Shown here one piece after another: positions 11,345 through 23,795 of a stretch of DNA of 64,000 nt. Source of the stretch: Hortaea werneckii (taxonomy: Eukaryota > Ascomycota > Dothideomycetes > Mycosphaerellales > Teratosphaeriaceae); the NCBI GenBank assembly GCA_037044905.1, contig JBAOKB010000077.1, positions 496,001 through 560,000 of the forward strand, read 5' to 3'. Both the position numbers and the translations under genes were made by a program. How positions within the stretch are numbered: position 1 is the first letter of the stretch; the number at the start of each line of letters is the position of its first letter. The notes under the pieces were generated by a model that saw nothing but the letters and a program-made list of their open reading frames with translations, did no database searches and was not told the origin of the DNA.

Positions 11345-14300
11345 TCTCTATGCTCCAAAAGCAAGAGAGAAAGAAGAGAGAATGGGTGGGAGAGAAGGAG
11401 GAGGTGGAAGAGGAGGCGAGTCGCAGCTCGCACACAAAAGTTAAGCTCCCCAGAGGAGACTCCGTTCGGGGGACGGAGTGCGGTTAGTCTCAACAGATTT
11501 GCTCCACTATGGGTCCAAGTTGGATCGTGGATTCTCGGGAGCGTCTGTCAATGGACCGCAGCCTCGTCGCCGCCAGCGCCGCGCGGTATATAGCATCACA
11601 CCTTAATCACTCGCACGCCATGACGCTCGACTGCATCAAGGGAGAGAAAAACTTGGGAGTATTCGAAACCATCCGCTGCCTTTCCTCTCTGTGTCTACTA
11701 GCTTCAATCAAAATATTCATCAATTCTTTGCTCTGGTTCGGCCTTTCGGCAGCAGTCCTCCTCAGCCCTACGGCATCTCGGCATGCATGGAGCCTCCCGA
11801 TGGCCCAATTCTTCCGTCTTGGCTGAGGGAGTCGTTGTGATCACATGCGCTCAACCAAGAGATTCCATCCTTTGGAAGCCGCACGTGACGCTCGCTTCCT
11901 CCTCCACCGCTCCCCTGTGATTTTGCCACACAACGTCTGTTGGAAAGTCAATTCAATTTTTGCTCACTCCTCAAGATTTGGGAGATGACAACGTCGCATA
12001 CGCCCGGCCCAATCGAGGACGTCAGATCTAGGACCCAAGTGTAGCCCGCAAGATCTGATACGCTTAGCGCGTTTAGTGTCTCCTCATTACCATCGCGGAT
12101 TATCGGATAGCCCGTTCATTCGGTTATCATTGCTTTTGAAGGAGTTTGTCGGAGATTTCTAGCATGGTCAAGCCACAGCAGGCATGTGCACCATGTGGCT
12201 CGCCATTCCGCACAACGCCTCCTGCGACCGCACGCGGACTGTCACGACAATGATACAGGATTGCAGCTTCGGATTATTGATCACCGTCGGGGAGATGGCA
12301 AATATTCAGGCCGCAGCGAGGCGTGAAGACAGCGGCTATTATAGACTCGCGTCGCGTGGTATATCACCCTTGTGTCTGAGATTCATCCCTTTTGGGAACC
12401 GCCTAAGGCACTCATACGCTACCATCGGCGCCCTCTAATAAGCCAAGCCATCATGCACGAAGTTCAGAAACCCCGTCGTACTAGGAGTACTTTGTTCAAA
12501 AGTCGTGATAGTCTATCAAGTTTACATAAGGTAGTGTGACAACATGAGCCGGGCGCACATCTACATTATGCGCGCCTGGAAACGCCTTCAATAGGTCGTC
12601 TGGGGGTCACCTAGGTCGGAGGGTCTTGATGAAAGCAGGAAGGATATCGCATCTCATTTGACAATGTGAGCCCATCAGAAGCAAAAGCTCTAGCATGAAT
12701 ATTCATTTGGGTAGGATTCGCCCTTTCTACATTTTTTTTCATTTTTCTTTCTTTTTTGCTTAAGACGCCTTGGACTTTGAGTTCGACAATGGCCGTTCAT
12801 TGGCGACCGAATATCCGTATGTACAATGAATTAGGGCACATCATCGCTAGCGAGCATCTTTGCTATACGTTACAACACTAGCATTCCTGCTACAAGTGAG
12901 TCGTTCAAATTAGTCCCTTTCCCACCCCAACAGCTGTCGATCCTTGAAGGCCTAGCATCGACTTCATGCTTTCTTGGACACGGTTCTCACTTCTTGTCGC
13001 CACAAAGGCACGTATCAGCATATCTGGAAAAACTCATGGTGTGGCCTGCGACGCCATGTGATAAAGGCTTCTTAGCAGTGGCTGCATTGGAGAGCCCGGA
13101 TGAGCGCAAGAGCAGCAAAGTCAGAGAAAGCGGGACGTCTTTAAGCAAGTTGTTCAGAAGAGCAGTAGCGACATAGGATGATTCGGATCTTCGCATACGA
13201 TCCGAGCAGATGAAATTTCATGGCCGAGTGTGCAATCATCGCCATGCCGGTATAACGGCAAGAACACTTCTTCGTGCTAATCGGCTGTGCACCACAACTC
13301 TCCACCCATAGCCATTGGGGACCGCAGTACTTCCTACCAGCCGCTCGGTCCTTCATTTTGTGCTTTCCCATGCGTTGGCTGCCTGTTGCTGGGTCCCGTC
13401 AAAAAGATCATTATTAGGTTTGCGTAGTGTGGACTGTAGCACATGGGTACCTGAAACTCACCCACCGCCTATGTACCCACAATCCTTGAGCACTGCCACA
13501 GCCCCAATGGGAAGTCCTTCTGAGGCTGTGCACGCGCTCTGGGAACGGATTCACGGACAGGTAGCGTGGTTTCGTTTCATCTTGTCTCTGCGAAAATAGT
13601 GGGAACGACAGATTCGCTTGGCACTGTTTCGTTCGTGTTGCTTAAGGGAAAAGTAGTATTCTGGTTATTCTCCGCTATGTTGTGCAGCGGCCCAAGTCTG
13701 CCTGCCCCTCCCCACACCAAACCGCCGAACATTTCCATGAACTTGGAGGGGCCCATCCGCTGCCACTAATAAGCTCGTCGCGAGATCTACATCTGCCCGC
13801 GGTAAAATGTATAGTTTGGGGCTTTGTCACAGCCTCCACGCTTTTGCGACCGAGCGCATGCGGTTTAACGGTTTTCGTATCCGACAGTGTGGCAGTCGAG
13901 CGCCTATGAAGATGATGATAGAGCTCGCTTGTCAATGTTCCAGCATGGCTACCTTTACAACGTACTGTATCGTCGTCTCGCACTTCAGCCCCCACTCTCG
14001 TGGCTTATTAAAGCTGTAGGACAAAATTACAATACCTCGAGGCTATTTTTGGGCTCTCGTTACGCCCTGAATCGTCGGTTGTGGCTGGTCTACCTTACCT
14101 GCTTACATACTGACTTCGACCTTCAATGTTCGTTGTATGATAAAGCTGTGTGTGTACGGAAGCAACCGAAGGATAGATACTCACTCATGATGTAAGACGC
14201 GGTCGGAAGTGGCATGCCGCGATACTCTCATCTGCCCGCCCGTTATCTGTGAACGTGACCAAAGTGTAAACGGCAAAAGATTGGAAGGGTCACGCACAGC

Positions 14301-14769
14301 CCGACAACAGACAACCGTACATACCGACCGGTGAGCGGTTCCGCAGTGTTCGCTTGGCCGATTGCCGACTGGGGGGAACAGGGTGTAGGCTGTGCAGAGC
14401 TGCCTCAGTTGCTGCGGCTTCACTGATCATTCACTGCCGTCATCGTGCGGCACTGGAGCAGAGTTGTTATTCGCCAATCACTACTACATCCATGGACATC
14501 CATGGATTGGGCCTGCAGACAGGCTCATAATTGACTTTGGCGCCTGGGTAAAGCGCATCCTTCGACTAACGCTATTCCCTTGCTCGCCCTGCGCTCCGCC
14601 CGCTTCAAGGCTCAAGGCGGTCCAAGCGCGTGTGCGGCTACAGCCCGCGAACGGCGATTGATCGCACTGCATCTGTTGCTCTCTGCCTTCATATTTACCT
14701 TTCCTAGATCAAGGATTCCGGCGCAGGCAAGCTCATCCCCGTTCTGTACCTGCTCCTGCGCGACGAGGC
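11345..14769. other. 3.4-kb segment without a supported gene
   Basis: Between the divergent GUT2 and crzA starts. All open frames are under about 110 codons, overlap on both strands and show no motif. No rRNA, tRNA or transposon signature was found by eye. An ACGTGAC core occurs near 11883. The last few hundred bases are the crzA promoter and leader; the rest may be regulatory, untranslated, or a decayed locus. Confidence 0.5.
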
Positions 14770-17398
14770 ATGCAGAGTCACGAGCGCGGTCGCTCGCCCT
14801 CGGGCCAGGCGAACCATATAAGGCACTCGACCTCAGCCTCACCTCAGCCACACCCACACCCACACCCACATCCTCCACTAGATGCTGCTTCCTTTGCACC
14901 CGTCAGCACAGACAGCCACTTCACTTCAGACGCCTTCAACACCAACCCCAGCAACCACCTCAGTACCCAAGCCGCCTCAGGTATCTACGGCGATCCCAGC
15001 TTCACCCAGGACTTCAGCCAGCAGGCGAAGTGGTCCCTCGGTCCTACATTCCAAGGCTTCGGCCAGCAAGAGTCGCAGCAGACACAAGCCCAGCAATCCC
15101 ACCTCCAGCAGCCCCACTCCCTGCTGTCGCACCACTCGAACAACATCACCGACCACACCTTTCTCCAATCCGCCAACATAGGTTCGCACCAAGGCTACGG
15201 CCAGAACGGCCACGGCAGCAACCACGTCTCGCCGAGCGCGTTGAGTCAGAACACTTCCCCCTACACCTCGCCTTCCAACACCGAGACCAGCGCCTTCCCA
15301 CCCTTCGATTTTGGCAATTCCGATTACAGTCAGAACGGGTCTCTCGACCCGGCCCTGCTGGACTTTGACCCGAATTCGCTAGATCTGCTGGCACCTCAGC
15401 AGCCGAATAGCACGGCCAACCTAGATCCGATGGCCGCCACCCTCCAATCGCATTCCCCGACACCTCCACATCTCCTGCCCGAACTGGGCCAGCAGCAATC
15501 TGGTAGTCCAAGCCCAAATGCATCCCCCAACTTTCCGCAAGGGAGCTTCCAGAGCTTCAGCCGGCCACGGAATGTGTCCGAGTCATTGGATCCATCCAGC
15601 GCCATGTTCCACAGCACGGCCAAGGCAACGAATGGTCTAACATGGGCGCATACAGATCACACCGGCGCTCCCCATCTGATACTTACTCGGACTATTCCGG
15701 CCATTCCAATCAAAACTCGCCCTATTTGGGTAATCTAGACAGCTTTGACCCGAATGCGCACTCTTCGCCAATGCTCAACTCCACCCAAGATCCAATGTTC
15801 AACAATGATCTCGGCTTGCAAGGGTTCACATTAGACGGAAACCAGCATATCTCTCATCAGCCCAACTACATCAGCCCTGGTCATAGCCCGAACCATTCAC
15901 CACACTTGATACCACAGCAGCAACAAGATTTGCCGCCATTCACAGCAGAGAACAACTTCGGCTTGAATGTTAGCATGAATGGACAATTCAACCAGCCAAT
16001 GGTGGACTTGAGCAATTCCCATCAATGAATGACTCATTCCCCGCGACAGGTCACGCCAGTCCAAGCGAAGGTGCAGCAGACACCATGAGCCCTCCCGAAA
16101 TCAATATAGACTACGCGCCACCGACTAGGCAGCCCATGGAAAATGTGCGACCGCCCAGTGCCACCGAAGATACCCTTAGCCCACCCTTGCGACACCCCAA
16201 GCATCGCACGCGCGCCAAGTCTGATTCCCATGCAGGGTCACGGGCTCAGTCCCCTGGCCTCCTAGCACGCCGCGGTCGGTCGCCTTCACTTCAACCACAA
16301 CACTCCGCTGGTAGTGACACGCTTGCGCCTCTAGACAACCGACCACCATCACGATCACCATCTCCAGCACGAGGCCGAAACGGGTCTCTAGGAAATCGCG
16401 TTCGGAGCTCTAGCGGGGCTTCTGACCAGCGAGACTATATCCTCGACCTTGCAAACCCCGAGCGAACCCCTTCAAACGACAACAGCAAGCGCGTACAAAA
16501 ACACCCTGCCACTTTCCAATGCCACCTCTGCCCCAAGCGCTTCACGCGCGCCTACAACCTCCGATCCCATCTCCGCACGCACACCGACGAGCGCCCCTTC
16601 GTCTGCACAGTGTGCGGCAAGGCCTTCGCCCGGCAACACGACCGCAAGCGGCACGAGGGCCTACACTCCGGGGAGAAGAAGTTCGTGTGCAAAGGCAACC
16701 TCCAATCCGGCGCGGTCTGGGGCTGCGGCCGACGCTTCGCCCGCGCCGACGCGCTCGGTCGCCACTTCCGCTCAGAAGCCGGCCGCGTGTGCATCAAGCC
16801 TCTGCTGGAAGAAGAAGCAGCCGAACGCCAGCGCGCCTGGATGGAAGAACAACAGCAGGCTCAAGTCGCCGCCGGCCTCGTCGCCCCGCAACCCATCGTC
16901 GACGCCCCCCAGATCGACATGAACAATACCTTCCTCCCCGCCGTCCTCCTGCAGCAGTACCCCGCCCTCGCCAACATCGACTGGAACGCCATCCCCCCTT
17001 CCTCCTCCCAGGGTAATAACGGCAACGGTAGTTCCGCCGGTATCGAAGAAGAATATAGCGGCCGCTCCTCCTTCGACGCCGCGTCCAGCGGCGGCGAATT
17101 CTTCGACGACCCTTCCGATAACGAGATGGCGCAGTTTCAGCATGTCAATGCCAACGGCGGCGCACCGGGGTTGAATAATATCAACAGCTTGAACCCGATG
17201 GGTCTGAATCATCATCATCATCAGTCGATGAGCGGCGGCGGTGGGGGTGGTGGGGGTGGTGGAGGTGGGACACATCAGGGGTTCGGCGGGCCGTATGGGG
17301 GGACGCAGTCCGGTGACTATCTGAGTGATTTCGAGGGACGAAGATTTGAACAAAACCAAGGGGAAATAGGGAACGGTGAAATGAGATTACGGCCGTGA
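14770..17398 (+). CDS. crzA: calcineurin-responsive C2H2 transcription factor (CrzA/Crz1), two frame breaks
   Basis: Zinc-finger activator dephosphorylated by calcineurin and moved to the nucleus under calcium or cell-wall stress. The N-terminus (RGRSPSG) and the Gln/Pro/Ser/His-rich first 500 residues fit filamentous CrzA. Two C2H2 fingers (FQCHLCPKRF...H, FVCTVCGKAF...H) and a third atypical finger with a longer Cys spacing and RRFARADALGRHF lie at about 583-675. PEINID near residue 443 (16094-16111) fits the PxIxIT calcineurin-docking pattern. The tail has poly-His and a 10-plus Gly run. The reading frame drops one base at the CC at 15608-15609 and the CCC at 16018-16020; one C restored at each gives 876 residues with the SHRRSPSDTYS segment intact. 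Confidence 0.94.
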
Positions 17399-18661
17399 AA
17401 ACGTTTTTACGGGGTTACGTGGTTATGAATTGGAAGAGCTTTTTGAAAGCCGTTTAGGGGGTGGGATAGGAGGAGTGGGGTTTGGGTATGGGTATGGCCC
17501 CCCCTCCGTGTGATTGTTCTTGACGGGTTGTTCTATTTTCCTCTGAGGCAAATATATGCATGCGATACCACATGAGCGCGGGGCGAGCGAAGAGAAGGAG
17601 AAGGAGAAGGGAGTTCCATGAGAAAGCAAATATTCAATGGGAGAGATGGAGGGGATTGAATTCTTGACGAAATGAAAGGATCCATGAATACAGGCGAGTC
17701 GGGCGTTTTTTCTGGTGGAAGGATTGGAGGGAAGACCTTGGCCTTTTCTTTCTTCCCTTTTGTCCTTTTTGGTTTGCTATGCAAGATACCACTTTCGCTA
17801 GCCTGAAAGATGTTTTTGATGCGTGCGTATATGGAGAGACGGACGAAATACGATTTTTACTGCTATCAGACATTGCCTTCCTTTCATTTTTTTTTTTTTC
17901 TTTCTCTCTTTCAAGCACGTCCCTCGTCCTCATTTTACCTTGTTTTTTTTTTTTAATCCCTTTTTTTTTTTTTTTTTTTTCTTGGCTATCTTGTTGTTAT
18001 CCTGTTCACAGTTTCTCTAACCTGCCTGTCTCACCTCCCCAAAAACCCCTTCCTGACTCTTGGTCGTCTTGATGAAGTCCCCCTAAACCTCGAGATCACA
18101 AGACGTGGCAAATTCTGGGGTTTCACACTGTACCCCTGCTCCACGCCGTAGCACCACACGGGGTCATGGTGAGGTCTTCGCTTTTCCGCTGAAAGCGGAC
18201 GTCCCGGCGGTGTGACGTTGGGTTTTGGTTGTTGTGGGTGGAAGGTAGGTTTGGGGAACTCGAAATGAGGAGATGGTGTCTTGTTTGGTTTGGGAGAGCG
18301 ATGATCGGGAAACATCCACGGCGGGATCCCTTCGTGGAGAATCCCAACAGTCGGTTGTCCCAAGATGCGAGTGGAAAAAGCTGGTAGTCGTGGGATGACC
18401 CTGGAGTGCCGGATCAGGAAGAAGGAAAGCTCTTCGGAAAGCGAAGATTGCGAGCAAGCCAGCACTCAACTCTTCTGTCTCTCGCGGTCTTCAGGCATCG
18501 GTAAACACCACACCACGACGTCGCCGTACCTTCTAGAATCGTCGTGCCAATGGGTATTGAAACCCCTCCAACACTCAGTATACTGCGTCCCCGTGAGGTA
18601 GTGCTCCAAAGTCGGCACCAGCTGATCGAAGAAGACGAGATATTCGGGCCATGGTCGAAGC
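17399..18661. other. convergent 3' region crzA/GPI10 with long T runs
   Basis: No gene. Plus-strand poly-T runs at 17887-17899, 17943-17954 and 17961-17980 dominate. Open frames here are low-complexity (Phe/Ser or Lys/Arg) and not credible. Confidence 0.6.
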
Positions 18662-20250
18662 TTATCGGTCTTTCACGGTGTCGGATGAAGTTTCTAGCGA
18701 GTCCCTCTTGATTGTTTCGGTGCTTGCCATATTACTACGCAACCAGTCCTCCGCAGAAGTCTTGTAGAAGACGTCTGCCTCGTCTAGATAAGTCGCGCGC
18801 TGTTCTGGTGGAATGTCAATCGGCGGCTCGCACGTGAGAGCCCAGGCTGTGATCTCAGGATAGACAAGGTGGCTCCGCCATGGGGTGCTGTGGCAAGGCA
18901 TGAGGAAACCGACTGTGATGTTCGTTTGGCTGTCGGCGGGCGAATGTTGGAATCTGGCTTCCTGTTGTTTGCGGAGATAGTGCATCACGTCGATGACTCC
19001 GCGCTGATGAGTAGTCCCCGCATAGCTGGCAATCAGAAGGTTGGCAGTCATCATGAGTGCTAGTAAGGCGCGACGCGTATAGCTCGCTGGTACCGGGAGC
19101 GGATGGAAGAAGTCGGCCATGGGCTCGGCGGCGATGACGTGTAGCATAGGCAGTAGCGGGTAGATGAACCGTACCTCTTTGTGGGTGATGAGAGTCAAAA
19201 CAAGCACCATCGTCAAGATAGTCCATGTCAGGAGGTGTCTGACCTGGTAAACACGGTATTCTTCAGTATCAGTTGCCGCTGGTCGCCTCAAACTTTGCCA
19301 CAATCCAATGGCTGCGAACGGAAGCGCGGTTGTGAGCATTAATGACAAAGCTTCCGTAAAATAGTAATCCGGCCTATTCACTCCGTAGAAAGTCGACAGA
19401 GATTGTACGACATTGAATTGCAAGAAATTCAAAGGTGGAAAAGTCAACTTGCCGTAAAATGCTGTGTCGGCAACCAGAGATACAATGAGGACGATGATGC
19501 CGCATGCCACTGCTCTGACAGCAAGAGTTTGGATCTTAGACGTGTTGTAGCGGAACAACAGGAACGTCAAGACCATCCAAACGAGAACGTTGGTTGGGCG
19601 GAGAATGCAAGCCAATGCTGCGGCGAAGAGAGATACGTTTAAGTTCCCTGCAAATCTTCCAGACAGGCGTGGATTGGATCTCTTTTCACTCGATGCAGAA
19701 TACCACTCCCATGGCCAATAGTAGAGTGCAAAGACGGTCAAAGCCGTCTCCAACGAATTAGAAAAGGTGCGCACTGAGCAGAACCATTGCCAGGGGCTGA
19801 CCACTGTCAGAAGCAATGTTACATGCGTAATTTTGCTCTGACGGCCATAGATGCGATATGCCAACCGCCAAGTGAAAAAGTCAATCGCGGCAGCAATTGC
19901 AGATTGCAGGAGCGATGGTGCCTGATCAACACGTCTGCGCGGTCTGTCGGTCCTGAGTCTAGAATGTTGCTCGCATAGTCTGCAGTCCTATAGAAGATAG
20001 CAAACAGGAAGGGATGGAGGGAACAACGCAATCCTTCTCGCCATTCCCAAGTGATCCATGCGCCATTGTCAGGTCCAAAGGCTAAGTTCCATGCGGGCTC
20101 CAGGGCCTGGAAGTACTCATCTGGCTGGAAAAAGGTACGCAGGCTGGCTGAATTGGTGTAACGCCAAGCAAGAAGCAAGAAGTACACTGTCCAAAGGGTG
20201 TAATCATCAGATGGGTCGCTATGTCCGGTTGTCGGCTTATTGGGAGCCAT
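18662..20250 (-). CDS. GPI10: GPI10/PIG-B GPI mannosyltransferase III (one frame break)
   Basis: Adds the third mannose to the GPI anchor precursor in the ER lumen, dolichol-phosphate-mannose dependent (GT22). Start is the ATG at 20250 (MAPNKPTTG). The N-terminal catalytic loop RTFFQPDEYFQALEPAW contains the acidic pair typical of GT22, followed by ITWEWREGLRCSLHP. Many hydrophobic segments and the HKEVRFIYPLLPM motif follow. The frame breaks at the plus-strand CC at 19921-19922; one added G on the coding strand joins RADVLIR to APSLLQSA and on to LAYRIYGRQS. The corrected length is about 529 residues. It is divergent from IMA1. Confidence 0.92.
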
Positions 20251-20667
20251 TGTTGCAGCGGTATCCAATCATGAGCCGGTAAGGCTATGATGATAACAAT
20301 TATGCAAGATCCATAGAGGCAGTCGTGTTCGACAGACCAGACGTCCGGCGGTGACGGTGAATGTAGAGCTTCTAGCTACTCCAATGTGTTGTTTCCAGCG
20401 CTTCAACTGCAATGCTCCGATATGGCGGGAAGCGGAACCTGGCCGCCGCTTGCCGAAAACGCCGGGCTAAGTCCGGCGCAGCTTCACTTAGGCGCCTCTC
20501 GAACTGTCTCAGTCTCGGTCTCCGAAAGGTCATTGTCCTGGAGACACAATCAACAAAGAGAGTGCAAAAGGTGAACACATCGAGACGACACCTGCGAGAA
20601 TGTACTTATAGTACCGAACAAATCATCTCTCAACCTCTAAACCTATGCGACAACCTTCAAGATCAAC
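20251..20667. other. divergent promoter GPI10/IMA1
   Basis: About 420 bp between divergent start codons with no coding signal of its own. Confidence 0.6.
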
Positions 20668-22830
20668 ATGTCCTTCTTCGCCCGTCGAATCAATTGCCAT
20701 TTCTGCGGTACCCCATCACCTTACAAGAAGACGTCCGGCATTCCCGAGTTCCAGTGCGCATCATGCGAAGCGGTGAATTATCTCGATGGCAAGGGAAACA
20801 TATTGGACACGCCGGCTGCGATAGCAGCGCAGTCGGAAAGTCGTCAACAGCTCCCTTTGAGCTTCAGCCAAGAGTTGCCCGAGACTTTGAATCACCAGGC
20901 GAACCAGGCTTTCTGCGATACCTGCGTGCGCAACCAGCGGATACACATGGAGACGTTGTCTAACTACCTCCCTGACGAAGACCATCCGGAGTATCAAAAG
21001 TTCGAAGACGCTTTGCCGACTTTCAAGAAAGAGCTAGAGCAGCGGTATCCCCAGGTTTGCCGGAGATGCGCTCCAAAGGCGCAAGGTGTCATTCATAAGG
21101 CCGATTACTACGCCGGGTCTCAAAATGTCGCGAGGAAGGGCAAGCAGGTACGATCGGGAGGACAGAAGACAACAAGGCAAAGGGATGACTGGGGCAAATG
21201 GTCCATGAGAAGGCTGCTAAGCTTGGTGGGGCTGGTATATTATGTCTGCTTGCTGGCACAGATGTGTTGGCATGCATACGGCATTTTTGCAACACCGACT
21301 AGCAGTAATGACCGGGGAGACGGTACAAAGGACGATACAATCGACGCTGAAATTATCAACGCGACCCCGAAGCAGTGCTTACAGCAGTCTGTTCAGACGT
21401 CATTCAACAACTCCTGCTACCAATTATTCGGCTCGTACCTGTCTCGCGGGCTGTTCACGACTGCCTGTCTGATTTGGTATCACCCAGGCTTGCGTTACTG
21501 GGTACACCATACGTATCGCATGGAGTCAGTCGCTGGATGGAAGGAATACTTCTCGTTGCAGGTCATCATGCTTGCAGTCCGGACACTAGCCTACAACAAG
21601 CTCTCCGACCCAACGTTCACGAACGATCTGACACGGCCGCAAGTCATGGCAGCACATGGCTTCATGATCGTCTTCATGCTTCTGGTCCAGTCGGCCAGCA
21701 ATCGTCTGATCAAGCCCGTGGTCCTTAAGTTCAAGATGAACATGATGCCGAAACCTGAAGAGCGGGATGTCCTAGGCGTCAATGCAGGCCCAGAGTCCGT
21801 ACACCGCACGCCCAAAGCATCTTCAATGAAACCCAATGAACTCTTTGCCAAAGAACGCGGAGCGCCGTTCCCGATTCAGAATCTTGTGCCGAAAAGCAAC
21901 TCGGGCCGGAAGAAAGGTGCGATGCCTTCGCCACCTCCATCGGACGAGACGGACGAAGAAAATGACCCAGATGCCATGGACGTAGACTGGAGCCAGCAAA
22001 CATCAGCGTCGCATACCCGAAGCTCTCAGCCCAGAAAACCATCACCCAACAACAGTCTCGGTCTACGCAGCATGTACAACCACGGCTCCACGCAAGGCCT
22101 CGGCTGGTCCGGGATGCGCGACGAGCTATTCGGCATCCAAGACAACATGCAACTTCAACGCGAGCGCAAACTCCACGAAGAAAACGAACAGAAACTCCAC
22201 TATCAACCCCCCGTAGCACAATCACCTTTCCGCGGCCGCCTCCCGCAAGCCCCGATGAGCCAGGAGCGTAAACTCCGCAACCCGCCCACCCAATTCAGCT
22301 TCCGACAGACCCCCGCAAGCAAACAGCAGAACTTCCTGCAGCAAATGCGCACCGGGATCGAACAAGGGAGGGGGTTCACCCGACAGCAGGACCATCAAAG
22401 GCAACAGCAACAGCAGCAACAGCAACAGCGGCGTCATCAGAGGTCGCAGCAGCTCCCGGAATACCAATACGGTGGCGACACCGAAGACGACGACGACGAC
22501 GAAGATCTCCACAGCCCCGCCAAGAACCGCACCAGAGGCGAACTCCAACTGCGCGAGAGCCAGTGGCGATGGGTGGGCGATCAGCCCAAGGATACGGGAC
22601 TGGAGGATCTGTTTGGGGGTAAGAGTTTTAGTCTTGCGGATGAGCCGGCCATTGGAGGGACTGGGTCTGAGGAGGGAAGAACGCGGCAGCAGGATAATCG
22701 GATGCTGCTTCGGGTCGGGTTCGTCCTGGTGGTTATGGCGGTCGTCATGGCGGGTTTTTGGGCCGTGAAGCCATTTGGGAGGGGGGTTTGTTTGTGGTTG
22801 GTTGGGAGGTTGGAGGGGATGGGGTATTAG
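20668..22830 (+). CDS. IMA1: Ima1 inner nuclear membrane protein (NET5/Samp1 family)
   Basis: A single-exon protein of 720 residues. The N-terminus carries the Ima1 zinc-binding CxxC pairs (CHFCG, CASC, CDTC, CRRC) in residues 10-135. A basic stretch and transmembrane segments follow near 190-215 and 250-340. A long disordered region contains an acidic patch, a Gln-rich run near residues 573-582 (CAG/CAA repeats) and an Asp/Glu run, and two hydrophobic segments close the protein. In fission yeast Ima1 sits in the inner nuclear membrane and helps couple chromatin to the cytoskeleton. No frame break and normal length. Confidence 0.9.
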   Translation: MSFFARRINCHFCGTPSPYKKTSGIPEFQCASCEAVNYLDGKGNILDTPAAIAAQSESRQQLPLSFSQELPETLNHQANQAFCDTCVRNQRIHMETLSNYLPDEDHPEYQKFEDALPTFKKELEQRYPQVCRRCAPKAQGVIHKADYYAGSQNVARKGKQVRSGGQKTTRQRDDWGKWSMRRLLSLVGLVYYVCLLAQMCWHAYGIFATPTSSNDRGDGTKDDTIDAEIINATPKQCLQQSVQTSFNNSCYQLFGSYLSRGLFTTACLIWYHPGLRYWVHHTYRMESVAGWKEYFSLQVIMLAVRTLAYNKLSDPTFTNDLTRPQVMAAHGFMIVFMLLVQSASNRLIKPVVLKFKMNMMPKPEERDVLGVNAGPESVHRTPKASSMKPNELFAKERGAPFPIQNLVPKSNSGRKKGAMPSPPPSDETDEENDPDAMDVDWSQQTSASHTRSSQPRKPSPNNSLGLRSMYNHGSTQGLGWSGMRDELFGIQDNMQLQRERKLHEENEQKLHYQPPVAQSPFRGRLPQAPMSQERKLRNPPTQFSFRQTPASKQQNFLQQMRTGIEQGRGFTRQQDHQRQQQQQQQQQRRHQRSQQLPEYQYGGDTEDDDDDEDLHSPAKNRTRGELQLRESQWRWVGDQPKDTGLEDLFGGKSFSLADEPAIGGTGSEEGRTRQQDNRMLLRVGFVLVVMAVVMAGFWAVKPFGRGVCLWLVGRLEGMGY

Positions 22831-23249
22831 GGGGTCTTTTGGGGAGGGTTGTGGTGCTGAGGAGATTGTTGGGTTTGTGGAGAATTCACCGTGAAGGGGT
22901 TGATGCTTTTCGGCTCTGGCTGAGGGAGGGGAAGGAAGGTTTGATCAGGGCCATGCGTGGTCATAGCAAAAACTGCTTTTGAGGGCTTTTACGATACCCT
23001 ATTTTGGGACTTAGCGTGGCGCTTTGGGTGGAGTGTTGTAGCGTAGTCTTTCGGCAAATGTAATGAGTTTATGACAGCCTGCCGCTCAGGCCTTTTCTTG
23101 CATTCTGGTCTTGCTTTACCGGGGATCCAGGACGCCCGTCAAGCTATTCGTACAGCCTTGGTTCCCACTCTGACAACTGGAGACCTGGCCAGGGATTTTC
23201 ACAAATGAGCCCGGAAGCGAGTCGAGTGAATGTAAGCAACACGAAACCC

Positions 23250-23329
23250 GCACGAACAAGAGTGAAGGTGATGGGTTGCATTCACACCCGCAGACTGCAC
23301 TGCGTTTTCCGACCTTGGATACTTGGCAT
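23250..23329 (+). repeat. direct repeat, copy 1
   Basis: Aligns with 23401-23478 with one 2-base gap and about 14 differences, every one a transition. The shared core is AGTGAAGGTGAYGGGTTGCA. It lies about 500 bp before the LPxELRN gene. Confidence 0.75.
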
Positions 23330-23400
23330 GTCCACTCCGTGCGGCGAGTGACTCTCAATAACGCGGACTGTACCATCCGTCGTGCTGCTTCCTCTAGACC

Positions 23401-23478
23401 GCGCGAATAGGAGTGAAGGTGACGGGTTGCATTCACACGCAAACCGCACTGCGCCTTCCGATCTTGAATGCCTGGTGT
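23401..23478 (+). repeat. direct repeat, copy 2
   Basis: Second copy of the 23250-23329 element, 151 bp downstream. Differences run in both directions (C in one, T in the other), as expected if both copies were mutated by a repeat-directed C-to-T process, or by plain ageing. Confidence 0.75.
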
Positions 23479-23795
23479 TTCATTCACTTTGGTACGGGCT
23501 TTTCAACCTCACATTTCCAGCTCTTTGCATGTGAATGTGAGGTCAGTTTCAGACACTCCGTTTGCGCATTTTGCTTGGCACGTATCCGCTCTTTCCGTTT
23601 TCTTGAGTCCTCGCTCTTTCCACTTTCTTTCATTTTTCAACTTTTGCCACTGACACTCACTCGACTCAACGATAAAGCTGTTGAACCGCTACTTCTCTTC
23701 TTTCTTTCCTTTCTTCTCCCTCTGTCAACGTACGCATTCTCGCTAGAACTACAAACGCCTCCGATTTCGAAGACAGCGCCTATTCGCTAGCCAAC

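Larger units (their letters stand above)
22831..23795. other. intergenic with a diverged direct duplication
   Basis: No gene. Contains two copies of an about 78-80 bp element (23250-23329 and 23401-23478) and, close to the next gene, a C/T-rich leader (about 23560-23790). Confidence 0.6.
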
